Positions 25,554 to 38,410 are shown, counted from the stretch's first letter. The stretch is 64,000 nucleotides of DNA from Nannobrachium achirus (GCA_963921795.1 OY997650.1:21547522-21611521), one strand, 5' to 3'. Notes: generated by a model not told the origin, from the letters alone. Translations and numbers: made by a program.

Positions 25554-27369
25554 ATCTTTTCAAATGAGGGACGACGGGCCAATAAGTGTCAATTTGGGGG
25601 TTCTTGACATGAAATGGTTTGAGAACCACTGATGTACTGTACAGGTACATAAGATTAAAACCTATTTTGGTTTGGCTTCCTTCAAACAATGCAACAGCAC
25701 CAGATTTGAACCAGCTTCCACATAGGGTCTCATTGCAGAAGGCCCCCCCTCAAATCCTGACCTAGAGTTTCATTTGCTTTTTTAAGATCGAAGGGGTCAA
25801 ATCAAGATTTCGGGGTCTAAAAAAATACCCTATTTCAACTGCGTAAGCTGAATTAAACATTTTCCCAGATAAAAGACACTTATTCTGACACGCTTTTTGA
25901 CGCTGAATCCAATGAACCCAGTCTTGTCTCTCTACAACACTCCTAACTCTAAAGGTCAAGGAAAAAGGTCGCTTATGGCTCCAAAATGGGCCTTTTGGCC
26001 TTAAAATCAATAAAATATTCAAATAAAATCTGGCCGTTTCAGGCAGGACACGCCTTTCATATTTGAAGTATGCCCGATCCAATGGAATGGGTTTCGGGAA
26101 TCTCCGACAATTTTAACCCTTTCCTTTTGCGAAAAAGACACGAAATTTGCACGCCATGAACACGATTACACATTTTTTCGGATAAAGGACACTTATTCCG
26201 ACTTACTTTTTGACGCCAAGTCCGTTGGTGCTGGTGCCGTTGTTTGAAAATATTTCGGTCCGTTTCTAACACTTCTAGAAGGGCTAGCTCGGGTTCTAGG
26301 GGTCGTAGAGACAAAAGGGTAACAGATTCTTGATCTGCTCACCGAGACGGACGCATTGATGTGTGTGTCATTTCTGAGCGACCCCTAGGGGGCTAACCCT
26401 AATTCCAACTAGGGGTACGTTTTACTCCGTACACGAATGTCGTAGAGAGATGATAGACACATCAGCGTGTTCGTATCGCAGAGACGAACAAGCCTATATA
26501 ACTCTCCTCGCACACAAACACTCCTGTGAGTTGATTGGTAACTTTGGTTTGCTGGCCAAAGGGCTCGTATACACTCTATGACCCTTGTGAAATTGGAGAT
26601 CCCAGGGATAAGAATGTCGTAGAGGGACATATGAGATATCAAAATGTTCGTCTCGGAAAGCACTACAACATATCTCAAAACGGAGTTCTGATATCTTATC
26701 GTCTCTGAGTTATTAAGGCTAAAAGGCTAACCCTAGGCTAACTAGGGTTGGCTTTTATTCACGAACCAATGCATTTCATGGGCTCATCTTTTAGTATGTT
26801 TTAGAGCGCATTGAGACGCACGCTTTGATATGTGTTTCGTTTCGTTGCGACATTCGCTGTGCGACGCTAGGGTTAGCATTCTTTTAATTACTATAAAATC
26901 ACAATAGGATATTCGCCTTACTAATTTCAAGCTTAGGGCTAAAATTACGTGTAGTTTTGGATAAAAAATATATCGGAACACCTACTGACCTGGAACTGCC
27001 TGAAACACACCAGGAAGTGGCTATTTGAGGCACTTCTGGTTGTTATAAAGACATAAGACTGGTACCATTCAACTCTGCGTCCCAAAATTAGTCTAGGGAA
27101 GTGGTAAAATTCCAGGGTTACTTCCGGGAACTGCCTGAAACACACCAGGAAGTGGCTATTTGAGGCACTTCTGGTTGTCGTACAGACGATGGTGCATCGA
27201 AATAAAACCTGCATATTCGGACTTCGCACATGTGATTTGGGGGGGGTAGCCAGAATCCTGGAGCAGAATAATAAAATGGCGTCTCAAAAATGGCAATGCC
27301 TTTGCAAGCAAGCTTGTAGATCTGCTGTTTTCACAACATGTAGCCTATCTGTGGAACTGAGTCAATGTA
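25554..27369. other. Spacer of the inverted duplication, built of diverged repeats
   Basis: Three repeat systems are visible. First, a unit of about 313 bp is repeated once with divergence: GACACTTATTCTGACACGCT (about 25874) versus GACACTTATTCCGACTTACT (about 26187). Second, a short unit containing AATGTCGTAGAG appears at about 26434 and 26611, with more diverged relatives at about 26345 and 26800. Third, a perfect 52-bp direct repeat occurs at 26992-27043 and 27127-27178. A half hairpin module lies at 27311-27331. The minus-strand frames are short and show no recognisable protein. Confidence 0.6.
26992..27178. repeat. Perfect 52-bp direct repeat, 135-bp period
   Basis: Copies at 26992-27043 and 27127-27178 start GGAACTGCCTGAAACACACC and are identical. 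Each contains a near-palindrome (ACCAGGAAGTG...CACTTCTGGT). The intervening sequence shows weaker similarity, so the period is about 135 bp. Confidence 0.85.
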
Positions 27370-28133
27370 ATGCCGGGGACCCCCATAAGAGAAGATTTTT
27401 TCAGCCGATTTTCCCAACCATTTTAATTTCAAGGACCCCTAGTTTGCTTTTCCATTAGGCTACGGACCCCCCATTTAATCTCTATGACCCCATTTATTAT
27501 TGTAAAATCAATATTAATTGAACTCGGAGAGTGTAGGCTAGCTGAGTTACACTCTCTGAGTTACAGACCCATAAGGGTCCATTTGGTTCCTAACTATCAT
27601 TTAGCTGGGGATCCCCTGGAACTCCCTGAAGGACCCCTGGGGGTCCCCGGACCCCACTTTGAGAACCAATGGGCTAGGGATGATATAGAATAGTCTATAT
27701 AGCCAATAAAACAATTAAATTAGCATGTTTAATGTTCCTCCCCAGGATAATGGATGTTAGGATAGGATTATCGCGATAATATTGTAAATTGTGATTTCTT
27801 TGGACAGAATAATCATGAATATCCGAGTGGTTGTTTAGTGTAAAACCTATATAAAACCGTATTATGGACCAATATTTATATAACATATATTTAGAAAAGC
27901 CCCTTTGAGCAAAAAAAAGCGAATGTGGAAACTATGTGCTCAAATAATTATGTTCCATTCACAACCCCTTCTGGGAATTGAACCTCTGCCCTGCGGAAAA
28001 GTAGAAGGATTGCAGATCAAGCGTCTCAACCAGTAGACTACCATACTCCTTCGTGTATTAAGAGAAGTGTCTAAACAGACTCTAACAAGTTGGAAAAAGA
28101 TTACAAAAAAAAAAGCTGTCTTGTATAAACTTG

Positions 28134-28167
<34 letters not shown>

Positions 28168-28629
28168 AGATAGATAGATTCCTTTATTTATCCCGTGGGG
28201 GAATCACCCAGAAGCTGCATTTTGTGGATTGGAGGGGAATTAATTTAAAGAAACATAAACAAAAAGAAATCACGTTGTTATGGTTGCCATAGCAACTGTA
28301 ACAAACTTTAAACTGTTGAGCCATACAATGCCCATATTCATATAACCTTATCATATATTTGCCACGGAGAAAAGTACATTTAAATAATGTCATTATTATA
28401 ATTTTTCTCCCCTCCCCAGATTTGAACCAGCGCTAAAACAACGTGACATTTTCGGCCACAGAATGATGACAAAACACCTACTGAGCTTAAGTTTCGTTTT
28501 CAATAGCAGTAGCTGGGATAAAATAGCAAAAGCCATTATCAACCCACAGAATAATGACAAACACCTACCGGGTAGACAGTATGCCAGCTACTCTCACCAT
28601 TCAAGGCTCTTATTACACATGACAAATTC
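27370..28629 (-). repeat. Right arm of the large inverted duplication
   Basis: This is the reverse complement of 24280-25553. Its outer end, GACAAATTC at 28621-28629, mirrors GAATTTGTC at 24280. No matching short duplication flanks the pair, so it is not obviously a complete transposon. Its tetranucleotide tract (28134-28179) is shorter than that in the left arm. Confidence 0.9.
27973..28040 (-). other. tRNA-like A/B boxes, inverted copy
   Basis: This is the inverted counterpart of the tRNA-like segment in the left arm, with A box at 28030-28040 and B box at 27973-27983 on the minus strand. Confidence 0.5.
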
Positions 28630-30207
28630 AACTACGTTGTGAGACACAGTAACACACAATCAAGTAATCGAGTAGATATCACTTGTAGCCAAGTGTTTTT
28701 GCTGCTATGGTTCAAATGCTGTCCAAAAAAAAGTTAACCTGACATTGAAGGTGGAATATTCTACGATAACTGGAAAAATTACCTTTTCTTCTTTGAGCTC
28801 AATGGCAAACATGTGTGTCTCATACGCTCAGATTTATGATGAACAACATACTGTGAGCAGACTTTCTCTGTAATGAACATTAATAAATCCAAACAGTGCT
28901 TATTGTTCAGAAACTGGTGTTGACTGGTGTCTGGAAGTAGCAAGTGAACATTTTGTTACACTGATTAATGCACTGTGACATATAAGCAAAACACAATAAG
29001 ATGTATCGAGAGTAAACTTTCAGACTGAGACTTCAGGCTGCTAAAAACAAATACAGAGACAACTGTGGTAGTACATGCGTGTGGGGTTGCTCATGGACAA
29101 TGGCTTACACCCACATTAAGTCAAAATTTTCCCAATCTGGCCCGTGATCTGAAATTAATTTGACAACGGCAACTTTGCCGCTCCGCATTTTGCTGGCTCC
29201 GCCTCCTGACAGTGGGAAAAAACGGCGGTTACTCCTCACCATAGTCATTGAACCCTGCCACTATCTCCGAAAGCAGAAGCTCGTTAGGTGTGAACCCCTA
29301 ACAAGCATGCACTGCAACTGGCAGAGCCACCAAGTACCCCCACCATAGGCGCTTTAAAAAAGGTAAATGCCATTAAATGTCCAGGTTTCATCACCATATT
29401 TGCCTTTGGAAATCCCCATTTCTAGTAATGCAGACGTCTCCAAACATAGCCAGGATGGGGTCAATGTGTGTGCCCTGTTCAATGGACTGAGAATAAGCTG
29501 GATCACTGGTAGAATGCAGTATCATGCATTCAGGTTCAGAACTGTGTTATAACCATCATTTGGGTGTATTTCTGTGCATCCACATGATTCATCTACAGTA
29601 CTACCTTTCTTTGTGGATCAGTTAGTGCTTCTTGATGACATCATCAAGGTGGTTCTTTGGTTTCTTTGGGAGGGACGAGGGAGGCCTCCTTTGCGTGTCA
29701 AAAAAGATCATCGCTGGACTATCCAAGGCCATAGTTATGTGAATTCTTAAATCGAGCACTAATCCCCTTTAACAGACAGCGACATCTACACAAACCTTTT
29801 ATCCCCCCCACCCCACATCACCCGAAGGCATCTCCTGTAACATAAATCTGTCTACCCACAACCCCTTTCTCTCCCTCTCTTTTCTTTCCCCCTCCTTCCT
29901 TCCCTCCCTGCCCTGCTGATAGCTAGAGCCCCTGAGAAGCTGGCATTGGCTGCAGAGAGAGCTCAGAGCTCACATTTCAAGACAAAGCCTGATCCTCTGT
30001 CAGAAAGGAGACACTTCCCAAACTCTGGCCTGCTATTTATCACGGGGAAACCAGTTCTTCAGCCTGCTCCCTGCCTCACACCTCGGCACTGTAAAAGCCG
30101 CTCAACGAGGTTGCATTTCCACAGGGAGTGACTAACGGAACGTCATGGACAGAGCTCAGCAGGGCCTTGAGAGTGATTTTTTAGGGATTTCATTATGGGG
30201 AAGTATC
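28630..30207. other. Gene-free stretch
   Basis: I recognise no repeat or exon. The segment around 29940-30110 is unusually balanced and non-repetitive, and could be conserved non-coding sequence; this is a guess from texture. Confidence 0.35.
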
Positions 30208-30535
30208 TAGGGATGGGACACTAATTATGAACATTTCATAGCACGATTATGGTGACAAAAGAAATCGCGATTTACGATATTATCGTGATAATCGTGATAA
30301 ATAGCAAGCTCACAACGCGTCGCAACACGGCACTTTGTGAGCTTGTAGATCGGCTATTTTTTGGCAAAGACATTTGATAGAGAGTGCACTGTATTATAAG
30401 TACCTTTTACCAAAAGGATTTAAGTGGTACCGGATATGAAGGACGATATCACGATAAATTAAATCTCCACAATACGATTATCGTAAGTGTTTTATATCAC
30501 GATAAACGATAATATCGCGTATCGTCCCATCCCTA
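30208..30535. mobile_element. MITE with TAGGGATGGGAC termini
   Basis: It begins TAGGGATGGGACACTA and ends CGTATCGTCCCATCCCTA, so the outer inverted repeat is about 12-15 bp. The body contains inverted ACGATAAT/ATTATCGT words, making the element roughly palindromic. A hairpin module lies near its centre (30301-30360). No coding capacity. Confidence 0.75.
30301..30360. repeat. Recurrent hairpin module
   Basis: The left arm, ATAGC-AAGCTCACAACGCG, lacks the AGATCTAC segment. The right arm, TGTGAGCTTGTAGATCGGCTAT, is complete. The loop is TCGCAACACGGCACT-like. Confidence 0.7.
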
Positions 30536-30540
30536 GAATG

Positions 30541-30708
30541 GGTGCATCTCTCCACTCCGATACGTCTCCTTTCCGACATGTCTCCATTCCGACACTAACC
30601 CTATCTCTAACCCTAACACTAAACCTAACCCCTATGGGAGTGTCGCCACTCCGACAATTAGAAGTCAATTTCGGAGTGGCGACATGTCGGAATGGAGAGA
30701 GCCTCCCC
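30541..30708. mobile_element. Hairpin element with telomere-like interior
   Basis: Inverted CTCTCCA(C/T)TCCGA words bound the segment. An inner perfect 13-bp stem, GTCGCCACTCCGA (30642-30654), pairs with 30671-30683. Between the arms (about 30594-30632) lie degenerate CTAACCCTAA/CTAAACCTAA units resembling the vertebrate telomere repeat. It directly abuts the preceding MITE. Probably a small palindromic DNA transposon. Confidence 0.55.
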
Positions 30709-33005
30709 CCTAGAATTATCTACCCTTCTGCCTGTTGTTGACGACAGGCACGTTTTGTTGACAATGGGGGAAATCAATTCCAGTACGTTGCAAGTAGGTA
30801 TGCAAGATGACATGGGCTTTGTTTGAGTTTCACATGAACAGACATGGGATGGGGGGGAGAGGGAGAGAGAGGTGGTAGCAGAGAAGCTACAGACAACGTA
30901 ACTATTTAAAAGGTTTAGAATGTTCATATAAAGCTGTACTGTCAGCAGGGGAAGCACTTGGAAACTTTTAACCCCATCACACAAACTATGTGCAAGTTTA
31001 GGTTAAGAGATAATAACTGAGAGTTAAGTTATCAGCATTCCTGGAGACATTTAAACAGTCCAACTATTGTTCAAGTAAACAAGCACCCAGGGCTGCATGG
31101 ACACAAGTGACAAATTGTTAGTATTTAAACACTTGTTAAATACACAACACTGTTTGTATGGGGCGTCCTGTGTGAAATGACATGGCGGAGAGATAATCAG
31201 ATAATGACCTTGTAAGGGAGTAGATTATGCCTTGTTTAAGGCGAGAGGTCATGTTATACAGGGGCCCCAGTGTATGAAGGCCTAAGGTTAGAGAACACAC
31301 ATCTTGATCTGCAATCCCCCAGACCTAACTCTGACTGACGTTTTAGACACTTGGGGGTCAGGCTTATAACTACAGAGGCTGTGACTTTACGGCCTTCTCT
31401 GAGTCTCAGGGCTAGCAGACATGCTTCCTGATCAAGAGTAACAAAGAGCCACTGATCCTAGCATCTAAACTACAGTCTTGAGGTTCTGAAGGCACGGAGC
31501 TGCCGTCTAAAGGGAGTTCTGAGAGTCAACAAGGCGGCTTTGCTGACAAGTCCACCACTCACAGTCTACATAAGAAAAATTGCAGGGTGCTCTCTCTGCT
31601 TCTGCCACATGCCCTGTGCGGTCAAAGGGAGCTTGCATATTCTTCAACACCCAACAGATAGACCTCTAGCAACTAGCAACTTAAACATGCAGACCAAAAG
31701 GATCTGCTGGTAAGAAGCAAATGCTTTTTTGCACAGGGAACCGATATTTCATTTGGACTAGCCTTGCTCTGTTGCTGTCTGGACCGCGGCCAAAGGAAAC
31801 GTCATACTTCAACTTTTGTCACACCACATACCTACGGCTGGTCCATATTTCAGCTTTATCAGGCCACCTGCTCATGCCACTGCGTATGTCTATGTGCTAA
31901 TACCAAGTAAGGAGGAAATTACATTATAATAGCAATGGGGCCGTCATTAGGAGGCTGAGAAGTCATACACAGGCAAGTGAAAGATGCTCTTGTTGTGTCA
32001 AAGGAGGATAACGAAGTTAGACCCTGACTGATTAAAGGATGTCTGATAGGGCCATGTGGCATAAATCACATGTCCCTGATTAGGAGAAAACTTTCACAAG
32101 GAAGTTTTACAGCAGACTCAGACTCTGGATGTAATATTAAGACCCCCCAAAAATGGCTCAGATAAAAGATCAAAGAGACTAACATTTCATTTGAAAACTG
32201 CAATATTAATGGAAACATGACACAGACTTGGCGAAATATACTTTTGGCATACACGTATTACATTGTAGGGCTTTGAAAATAGACCCATCTTCATAACTTC
32301 GGCTGAATACTTTGGCAACACTAAAATTAGTGAGATAAAAAAAATAAGACTTACAACAAATAAGAAGCATATGGTTTAAAATTCACTTAAAGCCATTTTT
32401 CCCTGCTCGCGAATAACAAGAGCCACTTGTTCTCTGGTTCACAACTTCCACTGGAGCTAGAAATCATTTCACCACACTGCTCAGGGTGACTCAAGAACTA
32501 GCCATCTAAAAAGAAGACCAGGCTCATAAAACAGACCTCAAATGAACATCAGACGCAACCACAAAAACCTAAAGAAGTACCTCTTTGCAGGCCCGAGGGC
32601 AATGAAAAGTCATGTTCTGGGAATAAGACAAGGATTCACTTTGAGAACGGTCACTCATATTGGGGATACAGAGAAATCTAAAACAAACAACAGAGTGTAA
32701 TGTATAACCAACAATTGCGTGACAAATTAAGTTGTCAGTGGAGATTAAAACAAGAATGACCAAGGAACAGGGACAGAGTCCATTTCAGTAATATGTATGA
32801 CAGGGTCAATGAATACAAACATGAAATTAGTTTCATCCCGGATATGCAACTATAGCTGCATTAATCCAATCTATAAAAGCTCTTGGTGCCATCCACTTGA
32901 GGGAAGCACAATTCATTTCCTGTCATGGTATACACAGGCCTTAGCTCAATCCTCTGAAAAGCCAAGGCGGAATTCGTAAAACTCTGCACGCATTGTCTAT
33001 AATAT
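30709..33005. other. Gene-free stretch
   Basis: Nothing beyond ordinary A/T-balanced sequence was recognised; I found no splice-bounded coding exon. Confidence 0.45.
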
Positions 33006-33109
33006 CAGTGGTTCCCAAACTTTTTAGCTCAAGACCAAAAAGAGAAATTAGACGTTTGCATTCCTTAAATCCTGTGCCAAAAATGTATGAAAATGTTTGG
33101 GAACCCCTG
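33006..33109. mobile_element. 104-bp hAT-like mini-MITE
   Basis: CAGTGGTTCCCAAACTTTTT begins it and AAAATGTTTGGGAACCCCTG ends it. The inverted termini are imperfect and there is almost no interior. The flanking octamers do not match. Confidence 0.6.
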
Positions 33110-33606
33110 GTATGTGAATTGATTAATGCCAGACATAAGCTTTAGTCACAGTGAAACCTACAGCAGCGTAGACTGTAGAGGAACCTTTAGCCTACTGTGA
33201 GTCGGTCATGTTACAGCATATCACAGACCACTTCCAGACGATCTCACAAAAACAAAAATCAAGATATGCCATGCGTTAAGAAAAGTTAATGCTAACCACT
33301 TTCAACCTGGCATCCCAATTTTCAGCATAGGCGAATATATTTTTGTTTTTAAATGTTTGCTACAGTGAGTGGTGTAAAGTAACTAAGTACATTTACTTAA
33401 GTACTGTACTTAAGTACAATTTTTAGGTATTTGTACTTTACTTGAGTATTTCCAGTTTTCAGTACTTTTACTTCTAGTCCACTAGATCTCAGCAAAGCAA
33501 ATATTGTACTTTGCTCCGCTGCAATTATTTGAAAACGTATTTTTAACTTATAATTATTACAAAATATACATTAATCACTTCGGCCCTATATACATTTCGT
33601 CCATTT

Positions 33607-33662
33607 GAAAATCTACAAGCTCTCAATGTGTCGCATTGTGAGCTTGTAGATCTGCTATTTTC
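33607..33662. repeat. Recurrent hairpin module, near-perfect copy
   Basis: ATCTACAAGCTCTCAATG (33611-33628) pairs with 33634-33651 with one mismatch around the loop TGTCG. The right arm continues to GATCTGCTATTTTC. The GAAAA/TTTTC flanks are part of the host MITE. Confidence 0.8.
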
Positions 33663-33832
33663 AAAAGATTTCTTTACATTTGAAAACTTGAAAATGGACA
33701 TTCTGTATAATGAGTACTTTCTACTAAGTACATTTTGATACCTATACTTTTGTATTTTTACGTTAAGTTAATTTAGAATTCCAATTTTACTTGTATTACA
33801 GAGTATTTCTACATTGCAGTATTGATTGATAC

Positions 33833-34520
33833 TTAACTCATACAGTGCCATCCGGCCACAAGGGGTGCTAGAGTGCCAGAAATTTATCCATAGACCTTCT
33901 TTATAGCTTTCGTCGACCCTCTCCCAACTGGCTTGTGTTTTCACTCCAGTCAAGGCTATGGGTGTCGAGAGGAGGAAGCTAGCTGACACGTAGCCAAAAT
34001 GCTAACCCATTTAGAAGCCCGATCTAAAGCTATTTCAGCCGCAAAAAACTTTCTCTTTGGGTCTGGGGACACAATCCGGAGAAAATCCTGTCTAAAGATG
34101 TGATTTATTATTGGAGTGGGCGGCGCGATTTGGCCGTTAGCGCGAATACAGCCCGTGGATGGCCGAGTCTAAGTCCCGGCCAAGGATGGACGTCTAGACC
34201 GGGGCTTCGTTGAGGCCTCCGATAAAATAATTCATTTTATTAAATATCCCGGACATGTTCGGGATAGGCACCCTGGAATACGTCGCGCCGCCTACAATGA
34301 ACATTGGGTGAACATTGGGGGGGGTCTAAACTTTATTTTAAACCATTTTCAATGGAATAAATCGTCGGAGCATCTAGCGTCTCTCGTTGGTGAGCGCTGG
34401 GCGAGCCGGGACCACCCACGTTGCTCCAAGCAGCTCGGGGTAAAGTAAAATAGCAAATAAAAAATTGTTTTTGATCCAGAATATCCCGAACATGTTCGGG
34501 ATAGGCACTTAAAGGGTTAA
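33833..34520. mobile_element. piggyBac-like TTAA-flanked non-autonomous element
   Basis: TTAA occurs at 33833-33836 and 34517-34520, directly flanking a 680-bp insert. Its termini, CTCATACAGTGCC and GGCACTTAAAGGG, are imperfect inverted repeats (9 of 13). TTAA duplication and AGTGCC-type ends fit piggyBac-like MITEs. Two 22-bp palindromes (34245-34266 with one internal change, and 34482-34503 perfect) share the core CCCGAACATGTTCGGG. No transposase frame is present. Confidence 0.65.
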
Positions 34521-34551
34521 GTGAAACATTTTACTACTTTTTCCACCACTG

Positions 34552-37500
34552 TATAAAATAGGGCAAAAGTGATTCATAACACACACAGTCTTCACAGTCA
34601 AAGACTTGCTTGGAAACGTTGCTGCATCTGAGAAGCTCATCAAAATACCCATGATCTGCCTCCACCCGCTACCAGGCTGGGCTGGAGGTTGGTGTCAGAT
34701 GTGGGCTCCCTTGTGGTGGAGAAGCTCCGGATATAAACACAGTCACCTCAGAGCTCTGCTCAAGCAGGCTGCGGCTCCTCTCACATCACCTGATCCACAG
34801 AGAAAATCAGATCATGAATGATCACAGGACCATGGTGGTGTGTGCCAGCACCACAGAGAGACGCGCACGCACGCACACAGGGCAAAGGAGAGGAACGGTC
34901 AGAGATGCAAAGGGATCAAGTAGTAGACTATTTTATTGGACATGTTTTTGAGTGACACTGACATTTTGTTTGCTTCACAATGTTAATTTCCATATTTTGG
35001 ATGATGTAGGCCCAATCCCACTATATTCCACCTCACATCTGGAATACTTTCATCATTCCGTCACAACATACCCAAACTATCATCAAACAAACTATCACCG
35101 TTCTTCTACCAATCAAATCAATCTAGGTGCCCAAGATGGAACCTATTAAGGTGATCGCTTGCAGAGCCAGAGCATAAATGGGACAAATGAATCCTTTGTG
35201 CGTTAATGACTATAATCCTTCATCAGGCTTTGAAACATCCACTTTTTTTCCAGTTCCACATGGGAGCTCAGCTCACACTTGAGCCTGTAGTGTCTCAAAA
35301 CATACCTCTTTCTTTCTCACTTTGTACTGAAAGGCTAACGCTTGTTAGAGGCCATCTGGTTTGAAACCTGAGCAGGCTTCTGGGGGCTGACCCGAGGTTC
35401 TCGCTGACCCCCTAACCTCCCTTGTGGACTTCCATGTCCTTCTGACCAGCTCACTGGTTCACCCACTACAAAAAAGAAAGCCAGCGTAAACCTAAGCCTT
35501 AGAAAAACCCATATTTTGAAAGCTGGAAACTTCTGCAGTAATTCAACTCAACTCACCAAGAGTCCAGCGCGCAGTACAGTCTACTCTACGGGACAGGAAA
35601 CCACCATAAAAGAAACTTTGAAATACTGTCCGCAGCCCAAAGAAACCACCCCTCCGCTCTACTGCTCTCCAGCTGCAACATGAAAAAGATGAGGCAGCTC
35701 CGTCTCCGACTTTGGGAGACGTAAATTCATGATTGTAACAAGTTTTTGACTGGTCAATTGTGGGTTTCTCATGTTTCTGCGGGGAACATATATCCCGAAC
35801 CTCCTTAACTCGGTTGGAAATGGCTTCAAAAGCTGGGTTTTAATGTTCAACTTACGGTCTCCATCACTTGCCTCTGTGCATTTCCTAATCTTTTAAATGT
35901 CCTGATCAAAAGAAGGTGGTGATGCCCTGATCATAGTATATACATAAACATTGTGGGCGATTTTTAATAAATAACCAAATTTGTCATGGGTGTTTCGTAC
36001 TTTTCCACACTAAGTCAAACGTAGACTCCCTTGGTCTTAAAACAACAATTCCTAGGAACAAGAATGGGTCTTTTCTTCCCACTTTCAGCATTTATAGCAC
36101 ACTGAACATGTTATACAAGGTAAGGTGCCAAGTCACGGCTTTGGGAAATGAACCAATTTAAAAAATGTTTTTGAGAACCCCAAATGGCAACGATGAAAGA
36201 AAGCATTTATAGACACGTGGCTGCGTATGTGCATGAGAGATGGAGAAAGAGTATGTGTGCGAGTGTGCATAAGTGTGCATGTGCAAGAGCGTGCATGCAT
36301 GTTTACTGAAGGAAACAAGAGTGCAAGGGGCCAATAGCTCCTCGAGGCTCTGAGCCCGCTGTTTGGCTTCAACACACACTGCCGCGCTCAGCGTATTCTG
36401 CGAACGTCTCTTACCATTTTCCTCCACTGGGAACATGCTCATGTTTAATGCCTTTTGAACAGCCACAAACTTTTTAGAAAGAGTTACAGTGCCAGAAAAG
36501 ATCAAACAAAGAGTTGGAGGGGAGGGGAAAATAGAAAGCTGTAGGACATTGACTCTAGATGAGAAACATTTGTGTGTCTATGAATAGCAGGGCTTGTTTA
36601 ATTCATGACTGGCCTCTGTGTGAGGTGTTTTCAAATTCTGCACAATTGGTTGTTAATCTGAAGGCCATGCTGCGATGCAAAGATGAAAAGAAAGGAAAGA
36701 TGTGCACATCAACACCACGAAGATGACCACTGCTTTCATCACGACCCACAAGGATCTGGTGAGGAAAGCTTTGCATTTGTCACTCAAGGCATGTGCAGTT
36801 TGAAAACAATCCTCCAGAGTTGATTGCAATGCTTCTCGACCCATTTACATCAAAGTGTAACCCGCTTTCTGCCTCTGAGTCACACTGTCACAGGGTAGAC
36901 TCCTTTGAAGGCACGAGAGGAAGGAATGAATGAATGAATGATAGAGAAAGAGAGAGAGTATGAGAAACGGAGAGAGATGGAACCCAGGGCTCATGTGTCA
37001 TCTGACCTCATTTCAAGATGGACGCGAGGTTGCAGGGAAGGCAGGGGTGTACGTTTTCACTGCCTCCTTTTTCTCCCCATTCTGCCTCCCTGCAACGACG
37101 AAACAAGAGGGTCCACACAAAGCAGAGTAAGATGTCTGCCTGGAAACCATCCACGCGGAGATGAAAGGGCCCCGGTGAAGTCACCGCACAAAAACGCAAC
37201 AGGCAGAGGTACAGCATACAGCTCCATTACAGAGTAATGGTCTTGTTTATACACCCCAAGAGAGAAAGGAAGCAACACAGTAAAATCATCCGTGTTCATT
37301 TAACACTGAAGAGTACACAAATGGAACCAAATGGATCCATAAGGGTTTATTTGGTCTTCAGAGTTAGAATTTTAGAGAGAGACGGAGATGAATGCTTCAG
37401 AATAGATGATTATTTTAGCTGAACTCTCATACATGTCAGAGTGAAGCAGAAGAAGCTGTTGTTTCATTAAGGATACAGGCCCTTCCTGAAATTATTCACC

Positions 37501-38407
37501 TCTACCGTTGGCCCAGGCAGGCCAATATACAAAAGATGGGGAAATGACTAGTATGGTCCAGGGAGTGCAGTGAAACTACATGTCTCTAGCAGGGGCTTTG
37601 CATTATTCTCATGCAGCCTTGAGCTCACTTTAGCAGTGCATACCAAGAAGAGACATTGCTAGTCATGCGTGAAGAGAGAGAGGGACCGATAAATAGAGAG
37701 AGCAACAGAGAAAGAAAGGAGAGAGATGAATAAAAGAAGAATGAATAAAGTCCAATCTATTATTTGTCATAAGACTATGTTGCTCGATGGAAAATGTGAT
37801 TTTCAACACATTTTTTGTTTGGAAATCGGTTATTTTCTAGATTCTTCTACTCTAGAGTGACACGCTGACCCACTTCTCTGCACAAACACACAACAAGCCA
37901 TTCCACAGCCGCCCGCTGTCTGCCCTCGCATTGTCACTGAGACGTGGAGACGCACTTCAGAACAAGAACCTATGGTTCAATGTGTCACATGCAACGTACC
38001 TCTGAAAGATGCCTGGTTGCGTACACACACAGCACACACACGCGCCTGTCGTGTGCACGCTTTCCCAAAAACGGTGTCAGGCCTGTGTTTACATATTTTC
38101 TCAATTCCAAGAGTGATGGTGAAAGCCCTGTGTGTTCCAGAGTGGGGTGACAGGACTGAGCATACATCTGCTGTACAGGAAGTTAGCAGCCTAGCAGCCA
38201 CGGGCATGCTGCTGCTTCCATGGCTGTCGCCCAGACTCAAACACACAGCCCCCAGGGAGACCACAGCAGTTGTGCTCGGCCTGACCACACACACACACAC
38301 ACACTGAGAGCCCGTGGGCCTTCGACCACACAGTTCAAGGCCGAAGAAAGACCTCCCGTGTTGTACAGCCAGCCCATACTATAGCCCCTCTGTCTGGGGG
38401 CGTTATG

Positions 38408-38410
<3 letters not shown>
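34552..38410. other. Gene-free stretch
   Basis: No gene is supported. Short (GA)n- and (GAAT)n-like runs occur near 36925-36970 and 37670-37745. Some GC-rich patches lack frames. Confidence 0.45.

Larger units (their letters stand above)
33363..34551. mobile_element. hAT-like MITE split by a TTAA element
   Basis: The left end, CAGTGAGTGGTGTAAAG, and right end, TTTTTCCACCACTG, are the inverted termini of the same family that hosts the Helitron. The body shows the family's ACTTAAGTAC-rich motifs and a central hairpin module (33607-33662). The element is interrupted at TTAA by the insertion at 33837-34516; joining the two sides restores a continuous family-like sequence. No 8-bp duplication is evident. 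Confidence 0.7.

Noticed and set aside
25040..27886. A 63-residue frame found identically at 25040-25231 (+) and 27695-27886 (-)
   Set aside because: The identity comes from the inverted duplication; the frame crosses MITE remnants and has no coding features.
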